A stretch of 64,000 nucleotides of DNA from Cohnella sp. OV330 (GCF_900112065.1 NZ_FOKE01000003.1:628249-692248); one strand, 5' to 3'. Numbered from the stretch's first letter, positions 18,300 to 28,186 are shown. Program-made: numbers and translations. Notes: generated by a model from the letters alone, not told the origin.

Positions 18300-19371
18300 C
18301 CCGCTGTTCGGGCTGCGCTTCAAGCTGCTGATCCTGGTCGCGCTCAGTCTCGGGTTCGCGGGCGGTACTGCGATGCTGCTGTACGTCCTTGCCGTCCAAT
18401 TCGATATTACGATCCTGAATGCGCTGGCATGGTGGTTTTACGAACGCTTTGGCAGGTCGATCACGCTCGCGTTGGCGATTCTCGCGCTGTTTATCGTCTA
18501 TTTGTTCGTCTTCAGCCATGGCACCATCCGTTATCTGCTGCGGATCACGCAAGGGGTGGGCGAGATCGCCGAAGGTAAATTCGACAGCCGCATCCCCGTC
18601 CGGACGGGCGACGAGCTCGGCGTGCTGGCGGATCGCATCAACCGCATGAGCGAGCAGCTTAAGCGCTCTATCGAGGAAGAACGGCGGACGGAGCGGGCCA
18701 AGACGGAGCTCGTTACCAACGTCTCCCACGATCTGCGAACGCCGCTCACCTCGATCGTCGGCTATCTGGGACTGATCGAGCAGGACCGCTATCGCGACGA
18801 GGTCGAGCTGCGCCACTACACGGGCATCGCTTACGACAAGGCGCTGCGGCTGCAGGGACTGATCAACGACCTGTTCGAATATACCCGCACGAGCGGCGGG
18901 ATGCCGCTCCGGCTCGCGCCGCTTAACCTGGTCGAGATGCTGGGGCAGCTGGCCGTTCAGTTCCGGCTTCAATTCGAGCAGGCGGGGGTCGAAGGCGCTG
19001 CGACGTTCGCGGAGAAGGAGCTGACCGTGGCGGCGGACGGCGACAAGCTGGTACGGGTGTTCGAAAATCTGATCGACAACGCGATCCGTTACGGCAGGGA
19101 TGGCGGCAGGATCGACATTCGGGCGCGGCGAGAAGGAACGGAGGCGGTGGCGGAGATCGTGAATTACGGCGAGCCGCTGCCAGCCTCGGCAATCCCGCTG
19201 CTGTTCGACCGTTTTTACCGGCTGGAGCAGTCCCGTTCGCGGCATACCGGCGGATCGGGCCTCGGGCTCGCGATCGCCAAAAACATCGTCGAGCTGCACG
19301 GCGGCTCGATCGCGGCTTCCAGCGGCGAGGGGGGCACGATTTTTGCGGTTCGGCTGCCCTTGATGAGGTAG
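18289..19371 (+). CDS. VanS-like sensor histidine kinase
   Basis: A 360-residue membrane kinase. Two helices (about 11-37 and 58-76) flank a very short outside loop of about 20 residues. A HAMP linker follows (about 79-130). The dimerisation domain has His147 in NVSHDLRTPLTSIVGYL, then the ATP-binding boxes FENLIDNAIRYG (N), a divergent D box, and GSGLGLAIAKNIVELHGG (G2). The TTG start at 18289 overlaps the regulator stop and is preceded by GGGGAG/AGG. The tiny sensor loop suggests detection of something in or at the membrane rather than a large ligand domain. A terminator lies 34 bp downstream. Confidence 0.87.
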   Translation: MNPNPLFGLRFKLLILVALSLGFAGGTAMLLYVLAVQFDITILNALAWWFYERFGRSITLALAILALFIVYLFVFSHGTIRYLLRITQGVGEIAEGKFDSRIPVRTGDELGVLADRINRMSEQLKRSIEEERRTERAKTELVTNVSHDLRTPLTSIVGYLGLIEQDRYRDEVELRHYTGIAYDKALRLQGLINDLFEYTRTSGGMPLRLAPLNLVEMLGQLAVQFRLQFEQAGVEGAATFAEKELTVAADGDKLVRVFENLIDNAIRYGRDGGRIDIRARREGTEAVAEIVNYGEPLPASAIPLLFDRFYRLEQSRSRHTGGSGLGLAIAKNIVELHGGSIAASSGEGGTIFAVRLPLMR

Positions 19372-19404
19372 GTGCAAAGTGAAGGATTAGGTTGGTACTA
19401 GCAG

Positions 19405-19434
19405 CGCCGGGTCGAAGTTGACCCGGCGTTTTTT
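19405..19434 (+). terminator. Rho-independent terminator after the VanRS-like pair
   Basis: CGCCGGGTC and GACCCGGCG form a perfect 9-bp stem with a six-base loop, followed by six T. Confidence 0.9.
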
Positions 19435-19647
19435 CGGTTCCGGAAAAGCGCCGTTCACAAGGCTTTGTTTTCGGTTGATTGCTCCTTTTGACTCCGATAA
19501 GCGCCGAATTGAACGAATCGACGCAAATTGAAGTGTACATGAACGCGGGAGGAGGCTAAATTAAGGCTGCAGCGGTCGCATAAGCATCGCTCCCCGTCGT
19601 CCTCGGGACGCGGGACGCGCAGCATTCGTTACAAAGGAGATTGCAGG

Positions 19648-20733
19648 ATGAAGAAGCTGAAAGTCGGGATTATCGGCGTTGGAGAGATCGCCCAAATCAT
19701 TCATTTACCGATCTTGCAATCGCTGCCCGAGCTGTACGAGATCGTCGCCTTATGCGATATCTCTCAGCGGCTGTTAGACGTAATGGGGGAGAAGCACAGC
19801 GTGAAAAACTTGTACACAAACGCTTCGGATATGCTCGACCAAACCGGGTTGGATGCCGTATTCGTACTGAACAACATGGAGTATCATACGGAATGCACGG
19901 TCGCGGCGCTCCAAAGGAATCTTCATGTATTCGTGGAAAAACCCATGTGCGTAACCGAAGCGGAAGCTCGCGACATCATCCGGGCGCGGAACGCGTCGAG
20001 TGCGCAGGTGATGGTCGGCTATATGCGAAGGTTCGCGCCGGCTTACCTGCGCGCGCTGGAGGAGGTACGGGCACTGGGTCAGATCAATTATGCGCGCGTA
20101 CGCGACATGATCGGGCCGAACGCGTACTTCACCGGTCAGTCGGGCATTCATGTATACCGGTTCGGCGATATTCCCGCCGAAGCCGTCAAGGATCGCAAGG
20201 AGAGAAATACAAGGCTGATGCAGGAAGCGATCGGCGAAGCCTCCAATGAAGACTATGCCGCGTACGGTCTGCTTCTTGGCTTGAACAGCCACGATATATC
20301 CGCGATGCGCGAGATGCTCGGCATGCCGATACGCGTGAAGGCGGCTTCTTCCCGGCAAGGCGGCAGATTCAAGAATGCCATCCTGGAATACGACGGCTTC
20401 GATGTCATGTTCGAGACCGGCGTGGACCAGCAGGGACGTTTTGATGCCCATATTGAAGTGTACGGCGAGCGCCGATCGGTTCTGGTTCAGTACGATACGC
20501 CGTATTTGCGCCAATTGCCGACGACGCTGCGGATTCGGGATACGATCGGGGATGCGCTGGAGGAGACGGTCGTCCGCCCGACGTACAAGGACGCATATAC
20601 GTGCGAGCTCGAATACTTCCATGAGGTTGTCGCGAATGGCTTGGCTCCGAAAACGACGCCGGAGGACTATCTGCAGGATCTGACGATTATCAAAATGATC
20701 GCGGATGCGGTCCGGCGAGGTGCGGAGCGATGA
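19648..20733 (+). CDS. Gfo/Idh/MocA-family oxidoreductase
   Basis: A 361-residue dehydrogenase distinct from the one at 5419. The Rossmann motif is GIIGVGEIAQ at 7-16 and the catalytic EKP triad has Lys98 in VEKPMCVTEAEA. LGLNSHDISAMREMLGMP supplies the conserved substrate-site histidine. The ATG is preceded by AAAGGAG. Its stop overlaps the SGNH hydrolase start in an ATGA, so the two are made together. As the first gene of the large plus-strand carbohydrate block, it probably oxidises a sugar released by the downstream hydrolases. Confidence 0.85.
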   Translation: MKKLKVGIIGVGEIAQIIHLPILQSLPELYEIVALCDISQRLLDVMGEKHSVKNLYTNASDMLDQTGLDAVFVLNNMEYHTECTVAALQRNLHVFVEKPMCVTEAEARDIIRARNASSAQVMVGYMRRFAPAYLRALEEVRALGQINYARVRDMIGPNAYFTGQSGIHVYRFGDIPAEAVKDRKERNTRLMQEAIGEASNEDYAAYGLLLGLNSHDISAMREMLGMPIRVKAASSRQGGRFKNAILEYDGFDVMFETGVDQQGRFDAHIEVYGERRSVLVQYDTPYLRQLPTTLRIRDTIGDALEETVVRPTYKDAYTCELEYFHEVVANGLAPKTTPEDYLQDLTIIKMIADAVRRGAER

Positions 20734-21842
20734 GAGAGACGGGGGCGCGCGACGCCCGGCAGATGGATTCGAATATGAGAATCGGCGGGGGCGTCGCGCC
20801 GGACCTGGACTGGCTGGCCGTACCCGGCGCGCCCTTCCGCGTGACCGGATTGCCATGGCTGGAACAGGACGGCGTCTTCCGGAGGCTGCCGGTCCGGCCG
20901 AGCCATGCGATCCGTCCGGAAGTGGACCGGCTGGCGAATTTTACGACAGGGGTGCAGGTCCGGTTCAGGACGGATTCCCCGAGGCTGTACGTGCGGGCGA
21001 AGCTGGCGGACAAGTACAGCATGTACCAGCTGGCGGCGACGGGCCAATGCGGGATCGATTGTTATATCGGCGGGCTTGGCGATCAAAAATACATCAACAC
21101 GACGCGCTTCGACTTCACCCAAACCGAGTATGTCTCCGTCCTGTTCGATGCTCTTCCGCGCGAACTGCGGGACATAACGCTCAATCTGCCTCTGTATCAA
21201 GGCGTGGAAGCGTTGTGGATCGGCGTTGAACCCGCTTCGAAGATGGCCGAATTCCCGGGCTTCCCCACTGACAAAAAGGTGCTGCTCTATGGCACCTCGA
21301 TTACGCACGGCGCCTGCGCGACCCGTCCCGGCATGGCCTACCCTAATATTTTAAGCCGGATGTTCCCGCTTGAATTCGTCAATCTCGGTTTTTCCGGCAA
21401 TGCGCAGGGAGAGCCCGAGCTCGCCCATCTCATCAGTCAGATCGCGTCTCCGGCCATGCTCGTTCTGGACTACGAGGCGAATACGCCGAGTACGGAGCGG
21501 CTAAGGGAATCGCTGCCTGAATTCATCCGGATTTACCGCAGCCGCCATCCCGCAGTGCCGATTCTCGTACTGTCGCAGATTCGCTTGGCTATGGAGTCGT
21601 TCGACGTCGCCGTGGCTTCCCGCCGCGACGAGCGCAGGCGGATTCAGCGAGAAGAGGTCGAGCGGCGCCGGCTGGCGGGAGACGGTCACATTCATTTTGT
21701 CGACGGCACGGATCTGCTCGGAGAGGCGGATCAGGACTGTACGACGGACGGCATCCACCCTTCGGATCTGGGTTACGACCGCATCGCAAGCAGACTTCGG
21801 CCCGTACTGGCCGGGCTGCTCCATCCAATCGTTGAAGCATAA
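20730..21842 (+). CDS. SGNH/GDSL hydrolase with GxDLY-type N-terminal domain
   Basis: A 370-residue esterase-type protein without a signal peptide. Residues about 25-180 form a beta-sandwich-like region with CGIDCYIGG, close to the GxDLY motif that precedes GDSL_3-type lipases. The catalytic half carries LYGTSITHG (Ser190, block I), NLGFSGNAQGE (Gly/Asn, blocks II-III) and DGIHPSDLGYDRIA (Asp340/His343, block V). Members of this architecture remove acyl groups from sugars or natural products. It is translationally coupled to the dehydrogenase and 19 nt before a large unknown gene, which suggests deacylation of an imported oligosaccharide. Confidence 0.82.
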   Translation: MRETGARDARQMDSNMRIGGGVAPDLDWLAVPGAPFRVTGLPWLEQDGVFRRLPVRPSHAIRPEVDRLANFTTGVQVRFRTDSPRLYVRAKLADKYSMYQLAATGQCGIDCYIGGLGDQKYINTTRFDFTQTEYVSVLFDALPRELRDITLNLPLYQGVEALWIGVEPASKMAEFPGFPTDKKVLLYGTSITHGACATRPGMAYPNILSRMFPLEFVNLGFSGNAQGEPELAHLISQIASPAMLVLDYEANTPSTERLRESLPEFIRIYRSRHPAVPILVLSQIRLAMESFDVAVASRRDERRRIQREEVERRRLAGDGHIHFVDGTDLLGEADQDCTTDGIHPSDLGYDRIASRLRPVLAGLLHPIVEA

Positions 21843-21860
21843 AAGGAAGGGGCTGCTGTT

Positions 21861-24317
21861 ATGAGCCGGTCCGAGACAATCAAGAGACTCCGGCGGGTTA
21901 CGCTCGAAATGAGCTTAAAGCCATTCACAAGCATGGCGCTGCCGGCGATCGAAGCGGTATGCGAAGAAGCGATCCGTCAATGGCTGCCGCTGATCGACAT
22001 GGCGGACGGCTGCTCGGTGCTGCTATGGGTTGCCGACGGCAGCGAGATTTTGGAGTGGGACGGCAACGGGGAGCGCGCGATCGAGTGGGGGCGCTATATC
22101 GGCTTTGCGAACGAGGACCGGTTCGGGCATATCCAACCGAACGATCCCCGGATCGCCAAGCTTTACCGGCCCGACGCCTGCGAGATTACGTACGATAACT
22201 TGCGGACGATCGTGGCGGCGTTCAAGCGGATCGCCCGCGACCGGTTCGGCGTCTCGATGGAAGTGGGCGCCACCTTCGACGCCGGGCCCGAGTTCGCCTA
22301 CTCCGACTTTAAGTATACGCGGCATCCGGAGATCAACCGCGCGAAGCTGGGGGGCAAGGAGATCGCGCTCAAGGCCGATTATACGGTCGTCTGCACGTGG
22401 TCGGAGCTTTGCGGGGATTCGGTCGCCTATGCCGCCTATCCGGACGGCATTCCCGAAGGCACCCCGTTCGGCGAATTTCTCGGCCGGCAATGCGCGAGCT
22501 TCCTCCCCGCGCTCGGGTTCGACTATATTTGGTTCTCGAACGGCTTCGGGTTTTCCTATTTTCCTTGGACGTACCTGGGAGCGAACTACGACGGCACGTC
22601 GATGCCGACGGCGGACTACCGCGAACTGGCGGACCAAACGCTGTCGTTCTGGGAACATTTCAAGCGGGAATGCCCGGGTTATCGCACGGAAGTACGTGGC
22701 ACCAACTTCGGAACGGGGATGGATCTGGCCAAGGACTTCATTCCGCTGCAGGAGATGTACCGCAGAAATTATATCGAGCTGCCGCCTCCGAATTCGCCGT
22801 GGGGCGCGCTCAACTTCGATTTCGGCCTGGAGATCGCGTCCTATATGTCCCGCATCGCGGTATTGCCGGGCGAGACCTACCCTTATCGCTTCTATCCGAA
22901 CGATCCCTGGTTCTGGCAAAATCCCTGGTGGGATCTGTACGACCGGGAGCCGCACGACATTTATTGCCCCATGTCGGTCGCCCGGATGAATAGCGACGGC
23001 GAGCTGGAGAATCCGGGCATCGTCGAGCTGCTGACGATCGATACGGAGAAAGGCGAACTGAACGCGGATTGTCCGGCGGAGGTCATTCCCCACTTGCGCA
23101 GGGCGATCAAGGACTATCCCGATCAAGCCGGCATTCTCGCCTGGCTGTATCCGTTCAGCGAGTACCATGCCTCCGTCGAGCGATCGGCGGAAGCCGCCAA
23201 GTCGATCTTCTTCGAGGAATGGTTCGTGCGCAACGCGGTGAACGAGGGAATGCCGCTCAATACGGTACTCAGCACGGACGACTTGGCGGCGATGCAGGAC
23301 GGGGCGCTGGGAAAGCTGCGGGATACGATCTTATGGACGCCGGCCTCCTGGCTGACGGGGGCGAACGCCGCAAGCCTGGCCGCTTTCATCCGGGAGGGCG
23401 GCAGAGCGATCGTTTACGGCAGCGTCGTAGACCCGGAGCTCCAGCAGCTGCTGAATCTCCGGCAGGATGCGGGAATCCAGGGCGAGATCGCGCTCTCCTG
23501 CGCGCTGCCGCAGGATCGATTGTCCGAGACGACCGAGTCGACCGCCGTTTTCCTGCACGATCCGCAGATCGGCGGAGGCGCGCTAGGCGAGGTACTGAAC
23601 GATGCGGACGATCCCGGCACGAAGGTATGCGCGACCGGCATTCAAGGCGATCAGGTGCGCGTCCTGGCGCTGACGCGTGAACTGCCGGCGTGGAACGGCG
23701 GCAAGATCGGATGGGTTCGCGGCTCCTTGCCCTTCGAATCGGGCGCCGTATCCCATCTGCCGAACCGGCAGCCCGAGCGGTTCAAGGACATCTCGGTGCT
23801 GGCAAGGCAGCTGCTTGCCGAGTTCGGGTATGAACTGCAGCAGGTCAAGCAGTCGGAAGCGGATAAGCCGGCGCTCTTGTTCGTGACGCGCAGCGACAAT
23901 GGCTTTTGGTTTACGGGCTGCCGTCAGGACACGTCCGTGACCCTTCGCCTGCGCTTTCCCGAAGGGGTACCGGCGATTATCGGGCAGACGACGAGGGCGG
24001 GGGAAGGCGCCGCGCCTTATGCGCCGGACCGCACCTTCCACGACGAATGCCGCGTCTTCGTCAAGCAGCGCGAGACGACCTCCGTCTCCTGCCGGGAGCT
24101 CGCGCCGGGACCGACGCCGAAGAAGAGCTCGGAGCGGATGCTCTTCGTCGCCGGTCTGCGGGAAGCGCAGGTGACGATCTACCCGCCGCTGGCAAACCTT
24201 CGTGCAGGAAGCGTAGAAGTGCGGGGAGAGTCTGCGTATCTGGATCTTACGGACTGCATCCGGGGCGATCGGCTCGTGTTGACGAATATCAGCGGCGCGA
24301 TCGAGATCACATGGTAG
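21861..24317 (+). CDS. Unrecognised 818-residue protein, possible glycoside hydrolase
   Basis: I do not recognise the family. There is no signal peptide or membrane segment. Residues about 10-430 are rich in aromatic and acidic residues in an order that suggests a TIM barrel: LEMSLKPFTS, VLLWVADGSEILEWDG, VSMEVGATFDAGPEF, GFDYIWFSNGFGFSYF, EVRGTNFGTG, then NDPWFWQNPWWDLYDREPHD. Residues about 490-640 (DTILWTPASWLTGANAASLAAFIREGGRAIVYG) resemble a class-I-glutamine-amidotransferase-like or beta-galactosidase trimerisation domain, and the end is beta-rich. That order recalls GH42-type enzymes, but no catalytic motif of a named family is evident. It sits in a glycan-catabolic operon, hence the tentative idea of an intracellular glycoside hydrolase. 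Confidence 0.6.
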   Translation: MSRSETIKRLRRVTLEMSLKPFTSMALPAIEAVCEEAIRQWLPLIDMADGCSVLLWVADGSEILEWDGNGERAIEWGRYIGFANEDRFGHIQPNDPRIAKLYRPDACEITYDNLRTIVAAFKRIARDRFGVSMEVGATFDAGPEFAYSDFKYTRHPEINRAKLGGKEIALKADYTVVCTWSELCGDSVAYAAYPDGIPEGTPFGEFLGRQCASFLPALGFDYIWFSNGFGFSYFPWTYLGANYDGTSMPTADYRELADQTLSFWEHFKRECPGYRTEVRGTNFGTGMDLAKDFIPLQEMYRRNYIELPPPNSPWGALNFDFGLEIASYMSRIAVLPGETYPYRFYPNDPWFWQNPWWDLYDREPHDIYCPMSVARMNSDGELENPGIVELLTIDTEKGELNADCPAEVIPHLRRAIKDYPDQAGILAWLYPFSEYHASVERSAEAAKSIFFEEWFVRNAVNEGMPLNTVLSTDDLAAMQDGALGKLRDTILWTPASWLTGANAASLAAFIREGGRAIVYGSVVDPELQQLLNLRQDAGIQGEIALSCALPQDRLSETTESTAVFLHDPQIGGGALGEVLNDADDPGTKVCATGIQGDQVRVLALTRELPAWNGGKIGWVRGSLPFESGAVSHLPNRQPERFKDISVLARQLLAEFGYELQQVKQSEADKPALLFVTRSDNGFWFTGCRQDTSVTLRLRFPEGVPAIIGQTTRAGEGAAPYAPDRTFHDECRVFVKQRETTSVSCRELAPGPTPKKSSERMLFVAGLREAQVTIYPPLANLRAGSVEVRGESAYLDLTDCIRGDRLVLTNISGAIEITW

Positions 24318-24360
24318 AACTGGTAGAGATAATAGATATAGCAGAGAAGGGGGAAATCGA

Positions 24361-25125
24361 GTGAAGCACAAGTTTGCGGTGCAGCTGTACACGCTGCGCA
24401 AGGAATGCGAGCGGGATTTTCCCGAGACGCTTCGAACGCTCGGCCAGATGGGCTGGGCCGGCGTTGAAACGGCCGGTTTGCACGGCCATGACGCAGCGGA
24501 GATCGCGGAGGTGCTGAGAGAAGCGGGACTGAAAACGGCGGGCATGCATATTTCCGTCGAGCGTCTGCGCGCCGAGCCGGACAGCGTCAAGGCGGAGGCG
24601 AGACAGCTCGGCACCAACCGGCTGATCTGCCCGTCCGTGCCGCATGAATGGCGCGACGAGCAGGGCTATATCCGGTTGCGCGAGGAATTGAACGCGGCTG
24701 CGCGCGAGCTGCGGGACGAGGGGTTCACGGTCGCGTTTCACAACCACGCCTTCGAATTCGAGACGCGCGTCGGAACGACGGACGCCCTGTCTTATCTGCT
24801 CGATCCTGCGGCGGACAACGCCATATTGGCCGAGATTGATGTATACTGGGTGAGCAAAGCCGGAAAAGACCCGGCCGCATTCGTGGCGCCGTATCGCGGT
24901 CGCATGCCGACGATGCACCTGAAGGACATGACCGCCGACGAACGCAGAACGTACGCCGAGATCGGAACGGGCCTGATCGACTTCGAGCCCTTGCTTCTAT
25001 GGGGGGAGCGCAGCGGCGTGGAATGGTATGTCGTCGAGCAGGATATCTGCGAGGGCGACGCGCTGGACAGCGTGCGGATCAGCCTGGACAACCTGCATGC
25101 GCTGGCCGACAGGCTGGGCGTCTAG
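24361..25125 (+). CDS. Sugar phosphate isomerase/epimerase (TIM barrel)
   Basis: A 254-residue xylose-isomerase-like barrel opening MKHKFAVQLYTLRKECERDF, a common start in this family. Metal-site motifs are VAFHNHAFEFE, LAEIDVYWV, MHLKDMTAD and WYVVEQDIC. The GTG start is preceded by AGAAGGGGG. It ends the enzyme set that begins with the Gfo/Idh gene at 19648; such dehydrogenase plus barrel pairs often work on 3-keto sugars. It is 43 bp from the unknown 818-residue gene and 116 bp from the AraC regulator. Confidence 0.82.
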   Translation: MKHKFAVQLYTLRKECERDFPETLRTLGQMGWAGVETAGLHGHDAAEIAEVLREAGLKTAGMHISVERLRAEPDSVKAEARQLGTNRLICPSVPHEWRDEQGYIRLREELNAAARELRDEGFTVAFHNHAFEFETRVGTTDALSYLLDPAADNAILAEIDVYWVSKAGKDPAAFVAPYRGRMPTMHLKDMTADERRTYAEIGTGLIDFEPLLLWGERSGVEWYVVEQDICEGDALDSVRISLDNLHALADRLGV

Positions 25126-25241
25126 ACCGTTATATTAGATCAAAAGCAAGGGGCTGGCGGATGCCGGTCCTCTTCGGCATTTGGCACGCAAGGCAGCGAA
25201 GACGATCACCCCTGCCTCGAAGAAGGAGAGGAGATTCCCGC

Positions 25242-27578
25242 ATGAAGCGATTCGGGGCTAAGGCTTACTATATCAAAATGCTGCTATGGATCAGCATGGC
25301 GATTCTGCTCATCGTCGTCGTGCTGTCCGCCGTCGTCTACATCAACGCCCAGAAGCTGCTCGTCAAAAACGAGTATGCCTCCAATCAGAAAATACTGTAT
25401 CAAGTCAAATACAATATGGAATTCATGGATCAGACGATAGCGAGCCTGTGCCAGTCGCTTTATTTGAACAGCGACGTAGCCGCGGTCATGTACGCCAGAC
25501 AGGAGAATATGGTCGAGGTTGCCAACAGGCTGAACAAAGTCACCAGCTCCGTCACCTCGGCCAATCCGTATATTCATTCGCTCACGATCTACAACCGGAA
25601 TCTGGATCAGACGTACAATGCGGGGAGACCTTTGTTTTTTGAAGACCGGCTGCTAGGCGAGCTGTACGATTCGGACCGGCTGCTGCCCAAGATGAAGCCG
25701 ATTTTCCGCAACATTCAGAAGCTCGTGAACGGGAAGACCGAGCCTGAGTACGTATTCTCCTATATGATGTACGAGACATCGGCGAGCGATCAGAAGCCGG
25801 ACGGCGTCATCGTGGTCAATGTCCGGTCCGAATGGCTGCTCGACAACATCGGCGAGATCAACATGATCGACAAGCGCAAGGGCGACAATATATTCATTAT
25901 GGACCAGGCCGGCGAGTACCTGGACGACGGTACGGGCGACCGGGAGATCATGAAGTGGCTGAAAAGCGACTTTGCGGCCTACCAAGCCGCGCATCCCGAC
26001 GCCGATTCGGAAGGTTTTTTTCAGCGCAAGCACGGGGGCAAGCCGTATTTGATCACGTATTCGAACGTCGACGGCGCCGGCATGACGCTGCTCAAGACGC
26101 AGCCGGTCCTTGAAGTTTATCAATCGATCGACAGACTCCGGACCAGCATTCTGCTCATTACGCTGATCGCTTTGCTGCTGGCGTTCGTCGTCTCCATCCT
26201 GATCTCCCGGACCATTTACCGGCCGATCGGCAATCTGGTGAACGCGGTGAAGCAGAACAGGCCGGGCAGAGCGGTCGAGGCCGAGGTCGGCGACGAGATC
26301 TCTTATTTGAATACCGTTTATCGGCAATCGATGGAGGAGTTGAATCTTTTTTACAAGGAAAAAGATCAGTACAAGGATGTCATGAAGCATTATTGGCTGA
26401 GCCGGCTGCTCGCCGAGCGCTTTTCGATCCCGGAGCCCGAGCTGGCTTCCTTGTTCAGGGAGATGAGGATCTCCTTGCCGCCATCGGGCGCGTATGCAGT
26501 CTGTTTATTGAAAATCGACAACTACAAGGAATTCCAGCAGTTTTTCTCCGCTCGGGACAAGGAAACGATCCGGTTCGCCCTGATCAATATCGCCTCGGAG
26601 ATCGTGGCCGGCAAGTATGCGAACGAAGGCATCGACATGAAGGAAGATCATGTTCTGCTGATCGTGAGCGTACCGGAGGAGAGCCCGGACTGGCAATCCG
26701 GACTCGCAGCGCTGATGGCCGAGGCGCAGGACAATTTCTCCCGTTTTTTCAAGGTGACGTTCACCGCTTCGATCAGCGGCAAGGCCGAGGCGCTCGGCGG
26801 ATTGCACGCGCAGTATACGCAAGCGATGGACCAGTCGATGTACCGTCTGCAGTTGGGCCATGGCTCCGTCATCACGCAGGAGCGCCTCCGGGGATGCGCC
26901 GACAACAAAAAAACGGGTTACTCCAAGGAATTGGAAGATTGGCTGATGGAGACGATCAAGTCGGGCAACGTCGCCGCGATGCGGGACGTGCTGGCGAACC
27001 TGTTCGAGGAGATGGCGGCGCTGAATTATCACAACGCCCTGATCTCGATTCTCCGCCTGGCGGATGCCGTGATCGAAGGGCTGGACAAGGCAAAGGTGAC
27101 GGCAGCTCCCTCTCTGCAGAAGGCATCGATCGGCAGGCATATCCTGGAGAAGGAGACGATGGCCGAGATCGAGCGTATCGTCTGGAGCGGCTTGCAGGAC
27201 TCGTTCAATAAGGAGACGGCCGAGGATGCCGAAGCGCTCAACTACTTTGTCGTGGACGCCGTGACGGAATACGTCCATCGCAATTATCAGGATCCCTCCC
27301 TGAGCCTGTCCTCGATCGCTTCGATGATGAAGATCTCCTCGCGAAGCTTAAGCAAGATCTACAAGGAAGCGACCCAGCTGTCGATCGCGGATCTGATCAA
27401 CGGCGTGCGCCTGACCAAAGCGGCGGAGCTTCTGATTCAGGAAGACTTGAGCGTGTACGAGATCGTGCAGAAGGTGGGCATCACGAACGAGACGTATTTT
27501 TTCAGCCTCTTCAAGAAGAAATACAAGATGACCCCCAAGGAATACGCGCTGCAGCGCAACGCGAACCAGATCAACTAG
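25242..27578 (+). CDS. Membrane-bound AraC-family regulator with extracytoplasmic sensor
   Basis: A 778-residue regulator of the YesS type. Helix 1 (about 10-33, WISMAILLIVVVLSAVVYIN) and helix 2 (about 300-322, SILLITLIALLLAFVVSILI) enclose an outside region of about 265 residues, probably a Cache-type ligand domain. A HAMP-like stretch follows, then a cytoplasmic region, and a C-terminal AraC DNA-binding domain with LSLSSIASMMKISSRSLSKIY and VYEIVQKVGITNETYFFSLFKKKY. The ATG at 25242 follows GGAGAGGAG. It directly precedes an LplB/YtcP/lipoprotein ABC set, the standard arrangement for regulators that sense extracellular oligosaccharides and switch on the transporter. Confidence 0.88.
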   Translation: MKRFGAKAYYIKMLLWISMAILLIVVVLSAVVYINAQKLLVKNEYASNQKILYQVKYNMEFMDQTIASLCQSLYLNSDVAAVMYARQENMVEVANRLNKVTSSVTSANPYIHSLTIYNRNLDQTYNAGRPLFFEDRLLGELYDSDRLLPKMKPIFRNIQKLVNGKTEPEYVFSYMMYETSASDQKPDGVIVVNVRSEWLLDNIGEINMIDKRKGDNIFIMDQAGEYLDDGTGDREIMKWLKSDFAAYQAAHPDADSEGFFQRKHGGKPYLITYSNVDGAGMTLLKTQPVLEVYQSIDRLRTSILLITLIALLLAFVVSILISRTIYRPIGNLVNAVKQNRPGRAVEAEVGDEISYLNTVYRQSMEELNLFYKEKDQYKDVMKHYWLSRLLAERFSIPEPELASLFREMRISLPPSGAYAVCLLKIDNYKEFQQFFSARDKETIRFALINIASEIVAGKYANEGIDMKEDHVLLIVSVPEESPDWQSGLAALMAEAQDNFSRFFKVTFTASISGKAEALGGLHAQYTQAMDQSMYRLQLGHGSVITQERLRGCADNKKTGYSKELEDWLMETIKSGNVAAMRDVLANLFEEMAALNYHNALISILRLADAVIEGLDKAKVTAAPSLQKASIGRHILEKETMAEIERIVWSGLQDSFNKETAEDAEALNYFVVDAVTEYVHRNYQDPSLSLSSIASMMKISSRSLSKIYKEATQLSIADLINGVRLTKAAELLIQEDLSVYEIVQKVGITNETYFFSLFKKKYKMTPKEYALQRNANQIN

Positions 27579-27625
27579 TCATGGCGTCATTTGGAGTTCT
27601 ACTGAAAAAAATCCGCTTGAAAAGC

Positions 27626-27667
27626 AAGGTACAGTCCCATGGGAAGCTCAGGGACCGTACCTTTTTT
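27626..27667 (+). terminator. Rho-independent terminator after the AraC-Cache gene
   Basis: AAGGTAC-a-GTCCC pairs with GGGAC-c-GTACCTT, followed by a T run. It separates regulator and transporter transcripts. Confidence 0.88.
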
Positions 27668-28108
27668 GCATGGCATTCAAAGCTTGCGGGACCGGTCGAT
27701 GCCACGCCTCTATAAAAGAAATCCGATAAGATGGTCTTTGGGGAGATTAGAAAGTATGAATATGGGCGGCAATTGCGGAATGTTAAACGCGACACGCTTT
27801 CGGCGTACCGCGGCTTTATGGAGGGGGCGGGCTAAAAAACTGCATCTGTACATGTATTTTCTAACGGCTCGCGCCACTCGATGGAATGCCTGCTAATGTG
27901 CAGGTAAATGCAATGCGCAAGCAATAAATCCGGAAGGTGGAAGGAAATAACTGCATTTTTGCATCTATCCCATACAAAGGACGCGAAGTTGGCGAAAAAA
28001 GATGTATTTTTGCAGGCATTGCGGCGAAAGAACGACGCTGGCAGCGATACGCTGGTCCGTTGAAAGGCAGTCGAAGCCATCGTTAGGCGTTCCGCGCGCG
28101 GTTCTACA

Positions 28109-28186
28109 GCGACCACCGCACCTCCGCGACCACCGCACCTCCGCGACCACCGCACCTCCGCGACCACCGCACCTCCGCGACCACCA
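28109..28186. repeat. 17-bp tandem repeat, four copies plus a partial
   Basis: The unit GCGACCACCGCACCTCC is repeated four times without change from 28109, then decays to GCGACCACCATCTTGCA. It is not in a credible gene. The identity of the copies suggests recent slippage. Confidence 0.9.
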
